Numbered from the stretch's first letter, positions 8,646 through 16,445 are shown. The stretch is 64,000 nt of DNA from Sphingomonadales bacterium Ga0077557 (GCA_001464615.1 LNFI01000016.1:1-64000), one strand, 5' to 3'. The notes: generated by a model not told the origin, from the letters alone. Program-made: numbers and translations.

Positions 8646-9788
8646 GTTTTGCTCCTGTCACTTTCGGGTCTGGAGCCTGACCATCTGATGTCATTTTAGA
8701 GGGAAATCGACCTGAATGTGACAGGCGCAGCGCGGAATGCGACTGTCACGACAGGGACTACCTGAATGCGGCGCTCACTAGTAGTGAGTGAAACTGTCTC
8801 CGGCTGGGGTTCGATAGCTCAACAGCCACAAAGCTCGGCAAGCGCGCTTTGCATCTGACAAACCAGCATCGCCTCTCATTCCTCGCAGCGGCTCGGAATG
8901 ATTTTCTTTTGCTGGGTTTGTCAGGCTTGGTCGATTTGGTTGGGATCGATGATGATCGGCATTCCGTTGAGCCACACGATTTCCCCGACCCCTGGGTTCG
9001 CAAAAGGCATGGACTGGTTTCCCAGCCGCCATTCCTTCCTCCGCTTGCGCCGATGCGCCGCGTGTGAGCTTCAAACACCCTTATCGCGGGTGTCCAAAGA
9101 GCGTTCCCTGTCGGGGATAATCTTGGCAACATTCCGTGTCACCGCACTGTAGACAAACAAACCGCGTCAGGCGGACAAGAGCGCGTCAGGTTTTCCGACG
9201 CTGATTTCGTGGTGGGCCGTTTTACCACGCAGTTGAGGCTGGATTGATATCCCTTCGGCTTTCGCCTTTCCGGCCGGTGGCCGCATTGAACCTTTACAGT
9301 AGCTCGATGCGACGTGCCAGTTGACCGTGTTTCGTCAGGGCTGGCTGCTTTTCGATAGATTGATTTGACTTGCTTAGACGTGGATAACCGTCCCCATCGG
9401 CTTAGACCCAGTATCTCGGATCGCACGCGTCTCGATTGCGTAATGGGGGTATACACCCAGCGTCGCGGTCCAACTCCGCATCTTGGGCAAGGGGATTACT
9501 GGGTCGCATTGTCCTGTCCTGCCTGTGGCCATGGCCTCAGCCGCTTGCCAGAGCGTTGGGATGCTGAGGGTTGAATGTGCGCTCTTGCCGCAATTCTATT
9601 TATACCACCGGGCAGGGAAATTGCGGAATTAGGCAAGAATGACGATGGGCACCGTGTTCAGCATCACGACGCCCATCGTTGCCTGCGTAAGAGCGCAACA
9701 GGTCGGCAAGCCCATTGCTGCACGTATTTATCCTGCCGCACATTATCAGCCACGTGGTCGGGGCGGAGCAATCGACTAAGGTATTGGC
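8646..9788. other. Long intergenic region of the island; possible res site, no convincing gene
   Basis: About 1.1 kb without a gene I can support. 8646-8790, just upstream of the resolvase, has inverted and direct TGACAGG/CCTGAATG repeats and the palindrome at 8774-8788, as expected of a resolvase recombination site (inference). A 29-codon minus-strand frame at 8921-9010 (MPFANPGVGEIVWLNGMPII and beyond) looks protein-like but lacks a good start and may be a gene remnant. A short hairpin ACACCC/GGGTGT lies near 9076-9092. A plus-strand frame ending at 9574 contains one CPAC pair, too little to call. Confidence 0.4.
8774..8788. repeat. Palindrome CTCACTANTAGTGAG, copy 2
   Basis: CTCACTA-G-TAGTGAG, perfect arms, 129 bp upstream of the resolvase start. 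Same motif as at 5878 and 12227. Confidence 0.6.
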
Positions 9789-10772
9789 TCACGATTCCTC
9801 CTGACGCTCAAAGGAGGCGTCAAACCATTCGCCATCGGAGTCCTGCTTCCAGATCGGATCGAACGGGGGATCGGCATCAAACTCGCCGATCTCATCGATG
9901 GCCCGACTTCCCCGCTGCTGCCTGATCCTCTCCCAATCCAACTGCACCGCATTCTGACAGGTCGAATAGGTGGGGAAAATCCCGCGCGCCGCATTCTCCG
10001 CGATCATATGCCCGCGATGAAGCCCACGACTAGTGAGGATTTTCAAGGCTAGGCGATACTCGGTCTGTTTGTGGGGCGGTTCGTCCAGTGCGTTGAGCAG
10101 CTTTGTGTAGGTCGAACTCAGGTTCGCCCGTAGACCAATCTGCCATAGCGTGGCACCTGCCAAATCCGCCTTGGCATCCAGACAGCGCCTATACCTGTAG
10201 ATGCTGTCCCAATCGAGCTTCTTGCCCGTAATCCGGTATTTGGGGGCTTGAGGCGACAAGATGCGCTCTTCGGCGGGATATTCCTCCAACAACAGCGCAA
10301 CCTGCCTGGCGATCTGAGCCTTGGGCAAGCCAACGGGGATGGCCACGACCATCACGGTCCTTTCGCCCTGCTCGACCCAATCGGTCTGGCGGTATCGCTC
10401 CACGTTGGTCGTGATCCTGTCGAATTCAGGATTGGCACTGCTCGCCGTCCCCAAACCCACGACACCGGGCTTTTTGCCTCCCTGTCCGAACTGACGGTAA
10501 GCGCCGTTCAGCCACCAATCGGCCATCTCGCATGAAACATCGCCCAGGTCGTCATAGACGGCCAGCACGGTATCGAAATCATTTGGCAGTGAGGCGCCGG
10601 GCGAAAGCTCACCAGCGCGATACCGCCGTGCCAACTCATAACTGGGGCTGAAGCGCAGGAACTCGAACCACGTCGCAACCTGCTTCATCGTGCCGAAGGC
10701 TATCCAGCGGTCGCCATCGCGAATGGCGTCTGGCTCACTGTCGATCCATCGGGCCTTGCCTCTTTTCGCCAT
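9789..10772 (-). CDS. Hypothetical island protein, unrecognised
   Basis: 327 residues, soluble, no signal peptide. It has Trp/Tyr-rich stretches (MADWWLNGAYRQFG, LDWDSIYRYRRCLDAKADLA) and DRWIAFGTMKQVATWFEFLR near the N-terminus. A central VMVVAIPVGLPKAQIARQVA strand-helix segment looks nucleotide-binding-like but has no P-loop. I do not recognise the family. It is divergent from the 425-residue protein, sharing a 117-bp region full of inverted repeats, so the two may form one regulated unit (inference). Confidence 0.6.
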   Translation of the reverse strand: MAKRGKARWIDSEPDAIRDGDRWIAFGTMKQVATWFEFLRFSPSYELARRYRAGELSPGASLPNDFDTVLAVYDDLGDVSCEMADWWLNGAYRQFGQGGKKPGVVGLGTASSANPEFDRITTNVERYRQTDWVEQGERTVMVVAIPVGLPKAQIARQVALLLEEYPAEERILSPQAPKYRITGKKLDWDSIYRYRRCLDAKADLAGATLWQIGLRANLSSTYTKLLNALDEPPHKQTEYRLALKILTSRGLHRGHMIAENAARGIFPTYSTCQNAVQLDWERIRQQRGSRAIDEIGEFDADPPFDPIWKQDSDGEWFDASFERQEES

Positions 10773-10889
10773 TTCAAGGTTATCCTGATAATTCTCATAT
10801 CATCAAGATACTCACATATGAGGATAACCTCAGGATATCAACTTCTCACGACACCGCGATGGTCGCGGCGTCGATGAAGGAGAAGTAAA
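10773..10889. promoter_or_regulatory. Divergent promoter region with nested inverted repeats
   Basis: Arms AGGTTATCC (10777-10785) and GGATAACCT (10822-10830) pair perfectly. Inside them CTCATAT (10794-10800) pairs with ATATGAG (10816-10822), and TATCCTGA (10781-10788) also pairs with TCAGGATA (10830-10837). AAGATA and GGATA units recur in the same orientation. The tract is AT-rich and lies between two divergent starts, which suggests an operator or iteron-type region. A GGAG at 10879-10882 serves the plus-strand gene. Confidence 0.55.
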
Positions 10890-12167
10890 ATGGAAGTAGT
10901 TGTTAAAAGCATTGGTGCTCAGGTTATTGAGAACCACGAAAATCTAAGTGGCGCTGATGCAATCAGGGAAAACCATCTATTGGTTCAGGGCTTAAATGAT
11001 ATTGATGCTCTGGAAACCCTGAAAACCCTTATGTCTGGCCCGCGTAGCATTATTGGCAGTGCGGTTTCTGGAACTAACGAATTATGGGAGCGCACGATTG
11101 AGAATTTTCGACAACGTGTTGTGGTTGATAACCAGTCAATCGCTGGGCATGAAGTCGCTGGTCACACGGTTCTCTACAACCAACTCGCCTATGCATACGA
11201 ACTTGGTCTGATGCTCGTTCAAGGTCACGTAATCCACCCCAATCAACCCATTCAGTATCGCGAACTTGGTATGTTGCTCTACCGCCATCACCTTCAGGAC
11301 GAAAAGGAAAATCTCGAAAAGGGTAAATTTCGCAACATCTGGACATACGTTACCAAGCTGTTTTACGGAAAATGGATCAAGATCGATGATCTTGACGACA
11401 AGCAAAAGCGTAAACTTGCGCGTAAGCTAAAGCTCGACACCACAAACTTGTTGGAATTCGCGGAGAACGACAACGCGGATTGGGATAAGAAAACGGTATT
11501 CCACGCTTGGGAGCATGATCGCTCTGCCGAAAAATACGCTTGCGTTTTTCGCTTTCTGCAAAACCACGGTGTCCAACCATCTGATGCCGCAAAGTTCATC
11601 GAAAATTTTAGCGACAAGGATCATGGCGCCAAGCTGGGAGGCATCGAAAGCAAGGATCGCTCCGACAATCGTCAAAATTCCACACCAAAGCCATTGAGCG
11701 AAAACGCAATTAAGCAGCGGGACGAATACAAGGCTCGCGGTGAAAATCCCGCCAATGGCGACGTAATTGAGTTGGATAAGCCGGACAAGTTGCCGGATAC
11801 CGTTCAGTTTGGTCGCGCCATGTTCAAGGTGGTCGGCAAGAAGCTGGTGATTGTTGGTTATGATGCTTTGGAGCAGGCGGCTTATGACAAGCACGTCATA
11901 GCTCGTGGTAAAAGTATGATCGAAGCCGAGAAGGTCGCCCTTGAGCAGCATCAGGAAACTGAGAAGAAGCTGGATGGCGCAGCAATGGACCTTGGTCGTG
12001 CGCTTTACCAAAAGCTGTTTGATAAGCATCGTGAACAGGTTAGCTCGATGCTGGAAGCCGGTTTGAACTCGGATGAAATTGCTGAAAAGCTCTTGGGGCA
12101 GCTTGGTATGATTGAGGTTGTACAAAACAACACCAATCACCTCCAGCATTTTGCTGACCTTGCATAA
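10890..12167 (+). CDS. Hypothetical island protein, unrecognised
   Basis: 425 residues. Codon use is clearly more AT-rich than the host. The N-terminal 140 residues are mostly helical (ENLSGADAIRENHLLVQGLN, NELWERTIENFRQRVVVDNQ); a charged Lys/Asp/Glu-rich centre follows (IKIDDLDDKQKRKLARKLKL); the C-terminus ends in AGLNSDEIAEKLLGQLGM. No signal peptide, membrane helix or known catalytic motif is seen. I do not recognise it. The GGAG RBS is well placed, and a long stem-loop follows the stop codon. Confidence 0.65.
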   Translation: MEVVVKSIGAQVIENHENLSGADAIRENHLLVQGLNDIDALETLKTLMSGPRSIIGSAVSGTNELWERTIENFRQRVVVDNQSIAGHEVAGHTVLYNQLAYAYELGLMLVQGHVIHPNQPIQYRELGMLLYRHHLQDEKENLEKGKFRNIWTYVTKLFYGKWIKIDDLDDKQKRKLARKLKLDTTNLLEFAENDNADWDKKTVFHAWEHDRSAEKYACVFRFLQNHGVQPSDAAKFIENFSDKDHGAKLGGIESKDRSDNRQNSTPKPLSENAIKQRDEYKARGENPANGDVIELDKPDKLPDTVQFGRAMFKVVGKKLVIVGYDALEQAAYDKHVIARGKSMIEAEKVALEQHQETEKKLDGAAMDLGRALYQKLFDKHREQVSSMLEAGLNSDEIAEKLLGQLGMIEVVQNNTNHLQHFADLA

Positions 12168-12182
12168 CCCATAAGCGCTGCT

Positions 12183-12219
12183 GATAGCCCTCACGGTCTT
12201 GTTGATCGTGGGGGCTATC
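12183..12219. repeat. Long stem-loop downstream of the 425-residue protein gene
   Basis: GATAGCCCTCACG (12183-12195) pairs with 12207-12219 over 13 positions with a single G-U type mismatch and an 11-nt loop. It starts 15 bp after the stop codon. No T-run follows, so it is either a rho-independent-like processing hairpin or an operator. Confidence 0.55.
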
Positions 12220-12226
12220 GCGCTTG

Positions 12227-12241
12227 CTCACTATTAGTGGG
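12227..12241. repeat. Palindrome CTCACTANTAGTGAG, copy 3 (one mismatch)
   Basis: CTCACTA-T-TAGTGGG, one mismatch from the perfect copies at 5878 and 8774, 8 bp after the stem-loop at 12183-12219. Confidence 0.5.
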
Positions 12242-12366
12242 ACACGCGCCATTCGGGAATTATCTACATAGTGATTCCCTGAGCCTGGGCGGCATCGACA
12301 TCGTGTTCGATGGATATATTTGGGTAGAATGGGAGTCTGCCTTCGAGGCCGATGGCCGATTGGCGG

Positions 12367-12591
12367 TCAGCTTGATCGCTGCCGTTTCTGTAGCTGCCCA
12401 ATGTAGCTGTCCTTGCGAGCGCGCTCCATTTCCTTGCGACGCTTGTGCTGGTCCTTCACGGATTGCAGTGCCTTCTTCGCCATATCGACCTCGCGCTTTT
12501 TGGCGGCCTCCAGCGATTGCTCAGGCGTCAGAGGTTTGTGCGGCTTCTGAGGCTTGCGTGGTTTCCTCGTGGCGAACTCATAAAATCTCAT
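12367..12591 (-). CDS. Small basic phage/island-type protein, unknown function
   Basis: 74 residues, very rich in Lys and Arg: MRFYEFATRKPRKPQKPHKP then a helical LTPEQSLEAAKKREVDMAKK and ERARKDSYIGQLQKRQ. The MRFYEF start followed by Pro/Lys and LTPEQ resembles short proteins in proteobacterial prophages and islands; function unknown. It is preferred over the 145-codon frame on the other strand, which has no protein-like pattern. The RBS is weak. Confidence 0.6.
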   Translation of the reverse strand: MRFYEFATRKPRKPQKPHKPLTPEQSLEAAKKREVDMAKKALQSVKDQHKRRKEMERARKDSYIGQLQKRQRSS

Positions 12592-12676
12592 ACCGTATTT
12601 ATGCCGTCATGCTCTGGACATCGGCGCGACATCTGGACAACATACTGATAAATCACATAAACACGCACAAATGACA

Positions 12677-12695
12677 TGCAACAGATCAGCAACAG
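12677..12695 (+). repeat. Right flanking repeat, putative attR core
   Basis: TGCAACAGATCAGCAACAG, identical to 4114-4132 except for one base. It marks the probable right end of the island, 8.56 kb from the left copy; the 95 bp that follow are still AT-rich and contain the dyad GTTAGCG/CGCTAAAC (12752-12769). Confidence 0.5.
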
Positions 12696-12789
12696 AATTT
12701 TACTATGTGGAAAAATATAGCTTAATATCATATAGATATGGATTAGTTTCAGTTAGCGAAGCGCTAAACTTCTTCTTATTCGTTTCGCG

Positions 12790-12822
12790 AAAGGGCGGTC
12801 CGGTAGCCGGGCCGCCCTTTTT
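12790..12822 (+). terminator. Intrinsic terminator just upstream of the HEAGH-protein gene
   Basis: AAAGGGCGG-T-CC (12790-12801) pairs with GG-G-CCGCCCTTT (12809-12820), followed by T to 12822. It lies 31 bp before the GTG of the next gene, so it should stop transcription leaving the island or from the pre-island neighbour. Confidence 0.75.
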
Positions 12823-12853
12823 CGTTGCGCCGCAATCGACTAACATCATCGTC

Positions 12854-13333
12854 GTGAACGATTCTCTGACTCAGCGTCTGATCGGCTTTATCGAAAGCAT
12901 TGGCATCGCCGTGCGCATCGGGCCCGTCGCTGAGGACAGCTTCATGCCCGGGCTGACCGTGCGCGACGGCGGCATTGTCTATGATCCCGATCGGCTCGCC
13001 TACCCCGGCGACCTGCTCCATGAAGCGGGCCATATCGCCGTGACTGACCCGGCGATCCGCCCGACGCTCGAACAAGTGTCGAGCGATCCGGCCGAGGAAA
13101 TGGCGGCGATCGCCTGGTCCTATGCGGCGCTCCGCGCGATTGATATCGATCCGGCGATTGTCTTCCACGATGATGGCTATCGGGGCGGCGGCAGCAGCAT
13201 TGCCGAAAATTTCGGCAACGGTCAGTATTTCGGGGTGCCGATGCTCGAATGGTTCGGCATGGCCGCCAATGCGCAGCTGGCGGCATCGACCGGTGCGGCG
13301 CGCTTCCCGCAGATGCGCCGCTGGTTGCGCTGA
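12854..13333 (+). CDS. Hypothetical protein with HEAGH metallopeptidase-like motif
   Basis: 159 residues from the GTG at 12854; the frame stays open upstream but crosses the terminator, so the longer version is unlikely. LLHEAGHIAV (about residues 56-65) is an HExxH zinc site as in small metallopeptidases, and SSDPAEEMAAIAWSYAALRA follows. No signal peptide. Its GC-rich composition matches the host, so it is probably the first chromosomal gene after the island. Activity is not established. Confidence 0.65.
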   Translation: MNDSLTQRLIGFIESIGIAVRIGPVAEDSFMPGLTVRDGGIVYDPDRLAYPGDLLHEAGHIAVTDPAIRPTLEQVSSDPAEEMAAIAWSYAALRAIDIDPAIVFHDDGYRGGGSSIAENFGNGQYFGVPMLEWFGMAANAQLAASTGAARFPQMRRWLR

Positions 13334-13359
13334 GCCATCCGCTGCACGACGATTGCCCG

Positions 13360-14088
13360 CTACGCCATCTCCCGCACGCTGACATCCAACTGACCGGAGT
13401 CGATCCGTAGGGCGTTGAAAGAAGGCCGGCTATCGCGAACGCGCTCAGACAATGTCCCCGCCCCGATCAGCCGCACAGTCCGGTCCAATACGGGATAAGC
13501 GACATCGAAAGCATCATGGACATGGCCCGTTAGCACCGCCTGCGCGCCTGCCGTGACCAGCGCCGCTAATGCCGCTGCGCCACCCCGCGTGCGCGCCGTG
13601 CCCCGGGTCCCCATCTCCATCAGCGGATGATGGGCAACAACCAAGATCGTCGCCCCTGCAGGCGCGCTTTCGATCCGGGCCAGCGCGCGCGATAGCTGCT
13701 CTTGGCTAACCCTCCCCTTTGACCAATTCAGCCGCCACTGGAAACGCGCTGTCGTCCGCAGCGGCACAATATGGATGCCAGCAATGGCCAGCGGCCGATC
13801 AATCATCCGCGCCAGCCGATCATGGCGCGCATAGGGCCGAAAGGCACGGGCAAGGGGGTTGAAATAGGGCAAATCGTGATTGCCGACCTCAACCGTCACC
13901 GGGCAGCCTAGCCCGCTCAACCACGCCCCGGCGGCCGCAAATTCGCGGGCGCGGGCGCGCATCGTCACGTCGCCGGTGACGATGACCGCATCGGGCTGCT
14001 CGCGGTGCACGCAATCGGCAAACCAGGCCAGCGCCGCGCTGTCTTCAGCGCCGAAGTGAATGTCACTGACATGAAACAGCCTGATCAT
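13360..14088 (-). CDS. Calcineurin-like metallophosphoesterase
   Basis: 242 residues with all family motifs in order: HVSDIHFG (5-12), GDVTMRAR (about 39), GNHD (about 69-72), VVAHHPL (about 150) and GHVHD (about 197). These residues bind two metal ions and catalyse phosphoester hydrolysis. The gene overlaps the upstream diacylglycerol-kinase-like gene by 4 bp, which suggests a shared role in lipid or phosphate signalling (inference). Substrate unknown. Confidence 0.88.
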   Translation of the reverse strand: MIRLFHVSDIHFGAEDSAALAWFADCVHREQPDAVIVTGDVTMRARAREFAAAGAWLSGLGCPVTVEVGNHDLPYFNPLARAFRPYARHDRLARMIDRPLAIAGIHIVPLRTTARFQWRLNWSKGRVSQEQLSRALARIESAPAGATILVVAHHPLMEMGTRGTARTRGGAAALAALVTAGAQAVLTGHVHDAFDVAYPVLDRTVRLIGAGTLSERVRDSRPSFNALRIDSGQLDVSVREMA

Positions 14089-14915
14089 GCGGGCATTTTG
14101 GTGCAGATGAACTGCGCCCGCGTTTGGCCAGCGCTGATCTGCACGCCAGGCGACAGCAGCTGTGGCTCACCGTCAAACAGTGCCTGCACGGGTCTGTCCC
14201 CCTCAATCGAGACCGTCGGTGCAACACTCTCCGTCACGGCGGCGGCGGCCAGCCAGTCGCCGGTTAGCCAGTCCCAGCCGAGCACCGCAATCGAACGCCA
14301 GTCGCGCGCATCAACTGCCGCCAGCCGCAATTGCGCGCCCTTGGGCGAAATCAGCACAGCCTGCGCGCCTGCTGGCAGCCCATACGCCCCGCCGAGCCGT
14401 ATGCCGCGCCCAAAGGTGCGCGCCCAGGCATGGCCGATCGCCCGCCCCAGCCCGCCAATTTTCCCGGCGCGGACCTGCTCGCGCGCGCGGAACCAACTTG
14501 TCGCAGGCCCGACGATCAGCGCGACATAGGCCCGATATTCGCCGCCCGCGACGAAGGGCAGCGCCACCAATATGTTCTGCGTCATGCTTGCAGCGACAAT
14601 CGCCGCCGGATCGCCATCGCCGTGCAGCGCCTTGACCAGCAAGTTCATCGTGCCGCCAGACAGCAGCAAAAAGGCACCGCTCCAGCCCTGCAGCGCCCCA
14701 ATCGCCGCGTTGATCGTGCCGTCACCGGCATATAGAATGGCGGTATCAACCCCAGCGGCATCCAGCGTTGCAGCATCGGGCAGCATGTCATGAGGGAAAT
14801 GGCTGTGCCCGATCAGATGCCAGCCCTTGCCCGCAAACAGCTCGACCAGCGCCGCCACTTTATCCGGGCTGGCTGATCCTGAGCCCGCATTGCTGATGAA
14901 CCAAATTTTTTTCAT
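14085..14915 (-). CDS. Diacylglycerol/lipid kinase catalytic-domain protein
   Basis: 276 residues. The N-terminal domain has SNAGSGS (8-14), YAGDGTINAAIGAL (GDGT motif) and LLSGGTMNLLVKAL, the ATP-binding elements of the DAGK/sphingosine kinase/YegS superfamily. The C-terminal beta-rich half ends with the usual DGEPQ-type segment. It likely phosphorylates a lipid or is a related regulator. First gene of a two-gene operon with the metallophosphoesterase. Confidence 0.88.
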   Translation of the reverse strand: MKKIWFISNAGSGSASPDKVAALVELFAGKGWHLIGHSHFPHDMLPDAATLDAAGVDTAILYAGDGTINAAIGALQGWSGAFLLLSGGTMNLLVKALHGDGDPAAIVAASMTQNILVALPFVAGGEYRAYVALIVGPATSWFRAREQVRAGKIGGLGRAIGHAWARTFGRGIRLGGAYGLPAGAQAVLISPKGAQLRLAAVDARDWRSIAVLGWDWLTGDWLAAAAVTESVAPTVSIEGDRPVQALFDGEPQLLSPGVQISAGQTRAQFICTKMPA

Positions 14916-14989
14916 TCGGGCACAACGATTGATACGGGATTTGGTCCCGGTTGGCCTTGCCCTTCGTCAAAAGTCACACAATGGCAATG

Positions 14990-15013
14990 TTACACGTATG
15001 ATTTTCCGTGTAA
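14990..15013. promoter_or_regulatory. Inverted repeat upstream of the cytochrome c gene
   Basis: TTACACG (14990-14996) and CGTGTAA (15007-15013) form a perfect dyad with a 10-bp gap, 85 bp before the cytochrome start. It could be a transcription factor operator. It does not match TGT-N12-ACA. Confidence 0.4.
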
Positions 15014-15097
15014 TCACGCCTTGGCATAAGCGACCTTGATTCGCGGACTGTCGGGCTGGCCGGGCCATCCCGGCACTCGATACAGGAGCAGGAATTG

Positions 15098-15640
15098 ATG
15101 GACTCGAACTCTATGAATCGCGCTGGCAAAATCGCCCTTGGCGTTGCCATCTCCGCGTTGGCGCTGGCGGCATGCTCGTCCAAGCCAACCACCGAAACAG
15201 CCGAAGCACCAGCCGCTGAAGCAACGACCGCCGCACCCGAAGCAGCCCCAGCCGCTGCCCCCGCTCCGGCCGCTGCCGCTGCACCGGCGGTCGACAATGT
15301 CGATACCGTGGACGGCACGAAGTTCGCGTCTTTCACGGGCGATGCCGCGAAGGGCGAAGCAACCTTTGCCGCCTGCAAGATTTGCCATGCGGTTGAAGCG
15401 GGCGTGAACAAGATCGGGCCGTCGCTGCACGCCGTCGTTGGCCGCACCGCGGGCACTATTGCCAACTATACCTATTCAACGGCGAACAAGAATAGCGGCA
15501 TCACCTGGTCGCCTGAAAAGCTGTTCCAATATCTGGAAAAGCCGCAGCGGATCGTGCCTGGCACCAAGATGACCTATCCCGGCCTGCCCGATGCGCAGAA
15601 ACGCGCGGATGTGATCGCTTATCTCTCGGCGCAAAAGTAA
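15098..15640 (+). CDS. Lipid-anchored class I cytochrome c (c2-type)
   Basis: 180 residues. The N-terminus is a lipoprotein signal ending ALAAC (Cys26), followed by an Ala/Pro/Glu-rich linker (about 30-66) and a cytochrome c2-like domain. The haem site is CKICH (Cys93, Cys96, His97); Met158 in GTKMTYPGL is the likely sixth ligand. Anchored to the membrane, it could shuttle electrons between the bc1 complex and the PufC subunit or cytochrome oxidase, replacing a soluble c2 (inference). The start is the ATG at 15098 behind AGGAG. It needs the Ccm system encoded at the right end of the window. Confidence 0.88.
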   Translation: MDSNSMNRAGKIALGVAISALALAACSSKPTTETAEAPAAEATTAAPEAAPAAAPAPAAAAAPAVDNVDTVDGTKFASFTGDAAKGEATFAACKICHAVEAGVNKIGPSLHAVVGRTAGTIANYTYSTANKNSGITWSPEKLFQYLEKPQRIVPGTKMTYPGLPDAQKRADVIAYLSAQK

Positions 15641-15657
15641 AACGCCTACCAACGATT

Positions 15658-15693
15658 ATAGGCGGGCCTGGTAACGGGCCCGCCTATTTTTTT
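15658..15693 (+). terminator. Intrinsic terminator of the cytochrome c gene
   Basis: ATAGGCGGGCC (15658-15668) pairs with GGCCCGCCTAT (15677-15687), followed by seven T. The stop codon of the convergent membrane-protein gene (15684-15686) lies inside the hairpin. Confidence 0.9.
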
Positions 15694-15962
15694 GTCCGTC
15701 GTCCAGGCCCAAAGTGAAGATCGGCGAGATGAAACGGGAAGGACAATGTCAGTGGAAGCGCGATCCATTGCCAGCTCTGGCCCGTCAGCGCGGCCCGTAA
15801 CGCCACCATCATCAAAATGCCGGGCATGAGCCGACACAGGATTGCGAGCAGCACCCAACGTCGTCGCAAGCGCAACCAAATCGCTTCACCGGCGATCACG
15901 ACCAAAATGATATCTGCCGCAAGCCCATTGGCAAACAACGCCGCCATTGCGCCTTCGGTCAA
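15684..15962 (-). CDS. Small membrane protein at the end of the bchG operon
   Basis: About 92 residues if it starts at the TTG at 15960-15962, which overlaps the tspO stop (TTGA); an ATG five codons later (15947) is the alternative. It has two or three hydrophobic helices (LAADIILVVIAGEAIWLRLR, WVLLAILCRLMPGILMMVAL, WIALPLTLSFPFHLADL). Coupling to tspO and the last place in bchG-bch2-bchP-tspO suggest a membrane role linked to pigment synthesis. Function unknown. Confidence 0.6.
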   Translation of the reverse strand: MTEGAMAALFANGLAADIILVVIAGEAIWLRLRRRWVLLAILCRLMPGILMMVALRAALTGQSWQWIALPLTLSFPFHLADLHFGPGRRTKK

Positions 15963-16441
15963 GGAAATGGGCCGTTCAGCCGGACCACCGCCATGTTGAG
16001 ATAGCCCGCAAAGGTCACCCACAACAAATAAGGGACCAGCACGATTGACGCCGTCATCGATCGCCGCCAGCCATAGACGATCAGCGACCCGACCGAGAGC
16101 CACAGAAAGATCACCTCGATGACTGACCAATCGGGGCGTTGCAGCCGAAAGAACAACAAGCTCCACAAGATGTTGAGAAAGCCATTGGTCGCCCACAGCG
16201 CGATGAAGGTTTCCGCCTCACGTCGGGTCCGCATCGCATGCCAACCAGTAACGAGCGCGACAACATTGATTGCGTAGATGATCGTCCAGGCAATCGCATA
16301 GGCACGATCGGGCGGCGCCCAACGCGGCTGGATAAGCTGATCATACCACGGCCCGGTCACCGTGATCGTCGATCCCATTACCGCGACAATGCCCGTCGCC
16401 AGGGCGGCAGTGAGGACCGGGAATACCCAGGCGCGGCTCAT
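15959..16441 (-). CDS. tspO: Tryptophan-rich sensory protein TspO, copy 1
   Basis: 160 residues with five hydrophobic segments. TspO signature elements are seen: GPWYDQLIQPRWAPPDRAYA, WATNGFLNILWSLLFFRLQR and a VPYLLWVTFAGYLN end. TspO binds porphyrins and, in Rhodobacter, modulates expression of photosynthesis genes in response to oxygen. The gene lies 5 bp downstream of bchP and is part of its operon. A second tspO lies at 59290. Confidence 0.9.
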   Translation of the reverse strand: MSRAWVFPVLTAALATGIVAVMGSTITVTGPWYDQLIQPRWAPPDRAYAIAWTIIYAINVVALVTGWHAMRTRREAETFIALWATNGFLNILWSLLFFRLQRPDWSVIEVIFLWLSVGSLIVYGWRRSMTASIVLVPYLLWVTFAGYLNMAVVRLNGPFP

Positions 16442-16445
16442 CGTT

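Larger units (their letters stand above)
4110..12853. mobile_element. Integrated genomic island between rpsI and the HEAGH-protein gene
   Basis: The segment begins right after the rpsI terminator and ends before the host-like gene at 12854. Seen in the sequence: a tyrosine integrase at the left end, a serine resolvase, small genes typical of phages or plasmids, lower GC than the flanks (especially 6900-7250 and 10780-12200), and 19-bp near-identical repeats at 4114-4132 and 12677-12695. There are no relaxase, coupling protein or phage structural genes, so it is probably a mobilisable or satellite-type island rather than a full ICE or prophage. The exact right border is uncertain; the AT-rich tract continues to about 12785. 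Confidence 0.75.

Noticed and set aside
8805..8820. GGGGTTCGAT, possible tRNA T-arm
   Set aside because: No acceptor stem, anticodon arm or D-arm can be placed around it on either strand.
8758..9132. 124-codon minus-strand frame
   Set aside because: Ser/Arg/Pro-rich with no protein-like pattern or RBS; includes the palindrome and likely res region.
9139..9456. 105-codon minus-strand frame
   Set aside because: Low-complexity Arg/Ser/Lys composition and no recognisable domain; treated as noncoding.
9443..9574. Short plus-strand frame with CPAC
   Set aside because: Only one CxxC pair, no RBS; not enough evidence for a zinc-ribbon protein.
12237..12674. 145-codon plus-strand frame
   Set aside because: Antisense to the more convincing 74-residue basic protein and Cys/Ser/Arg-rich without pattern.
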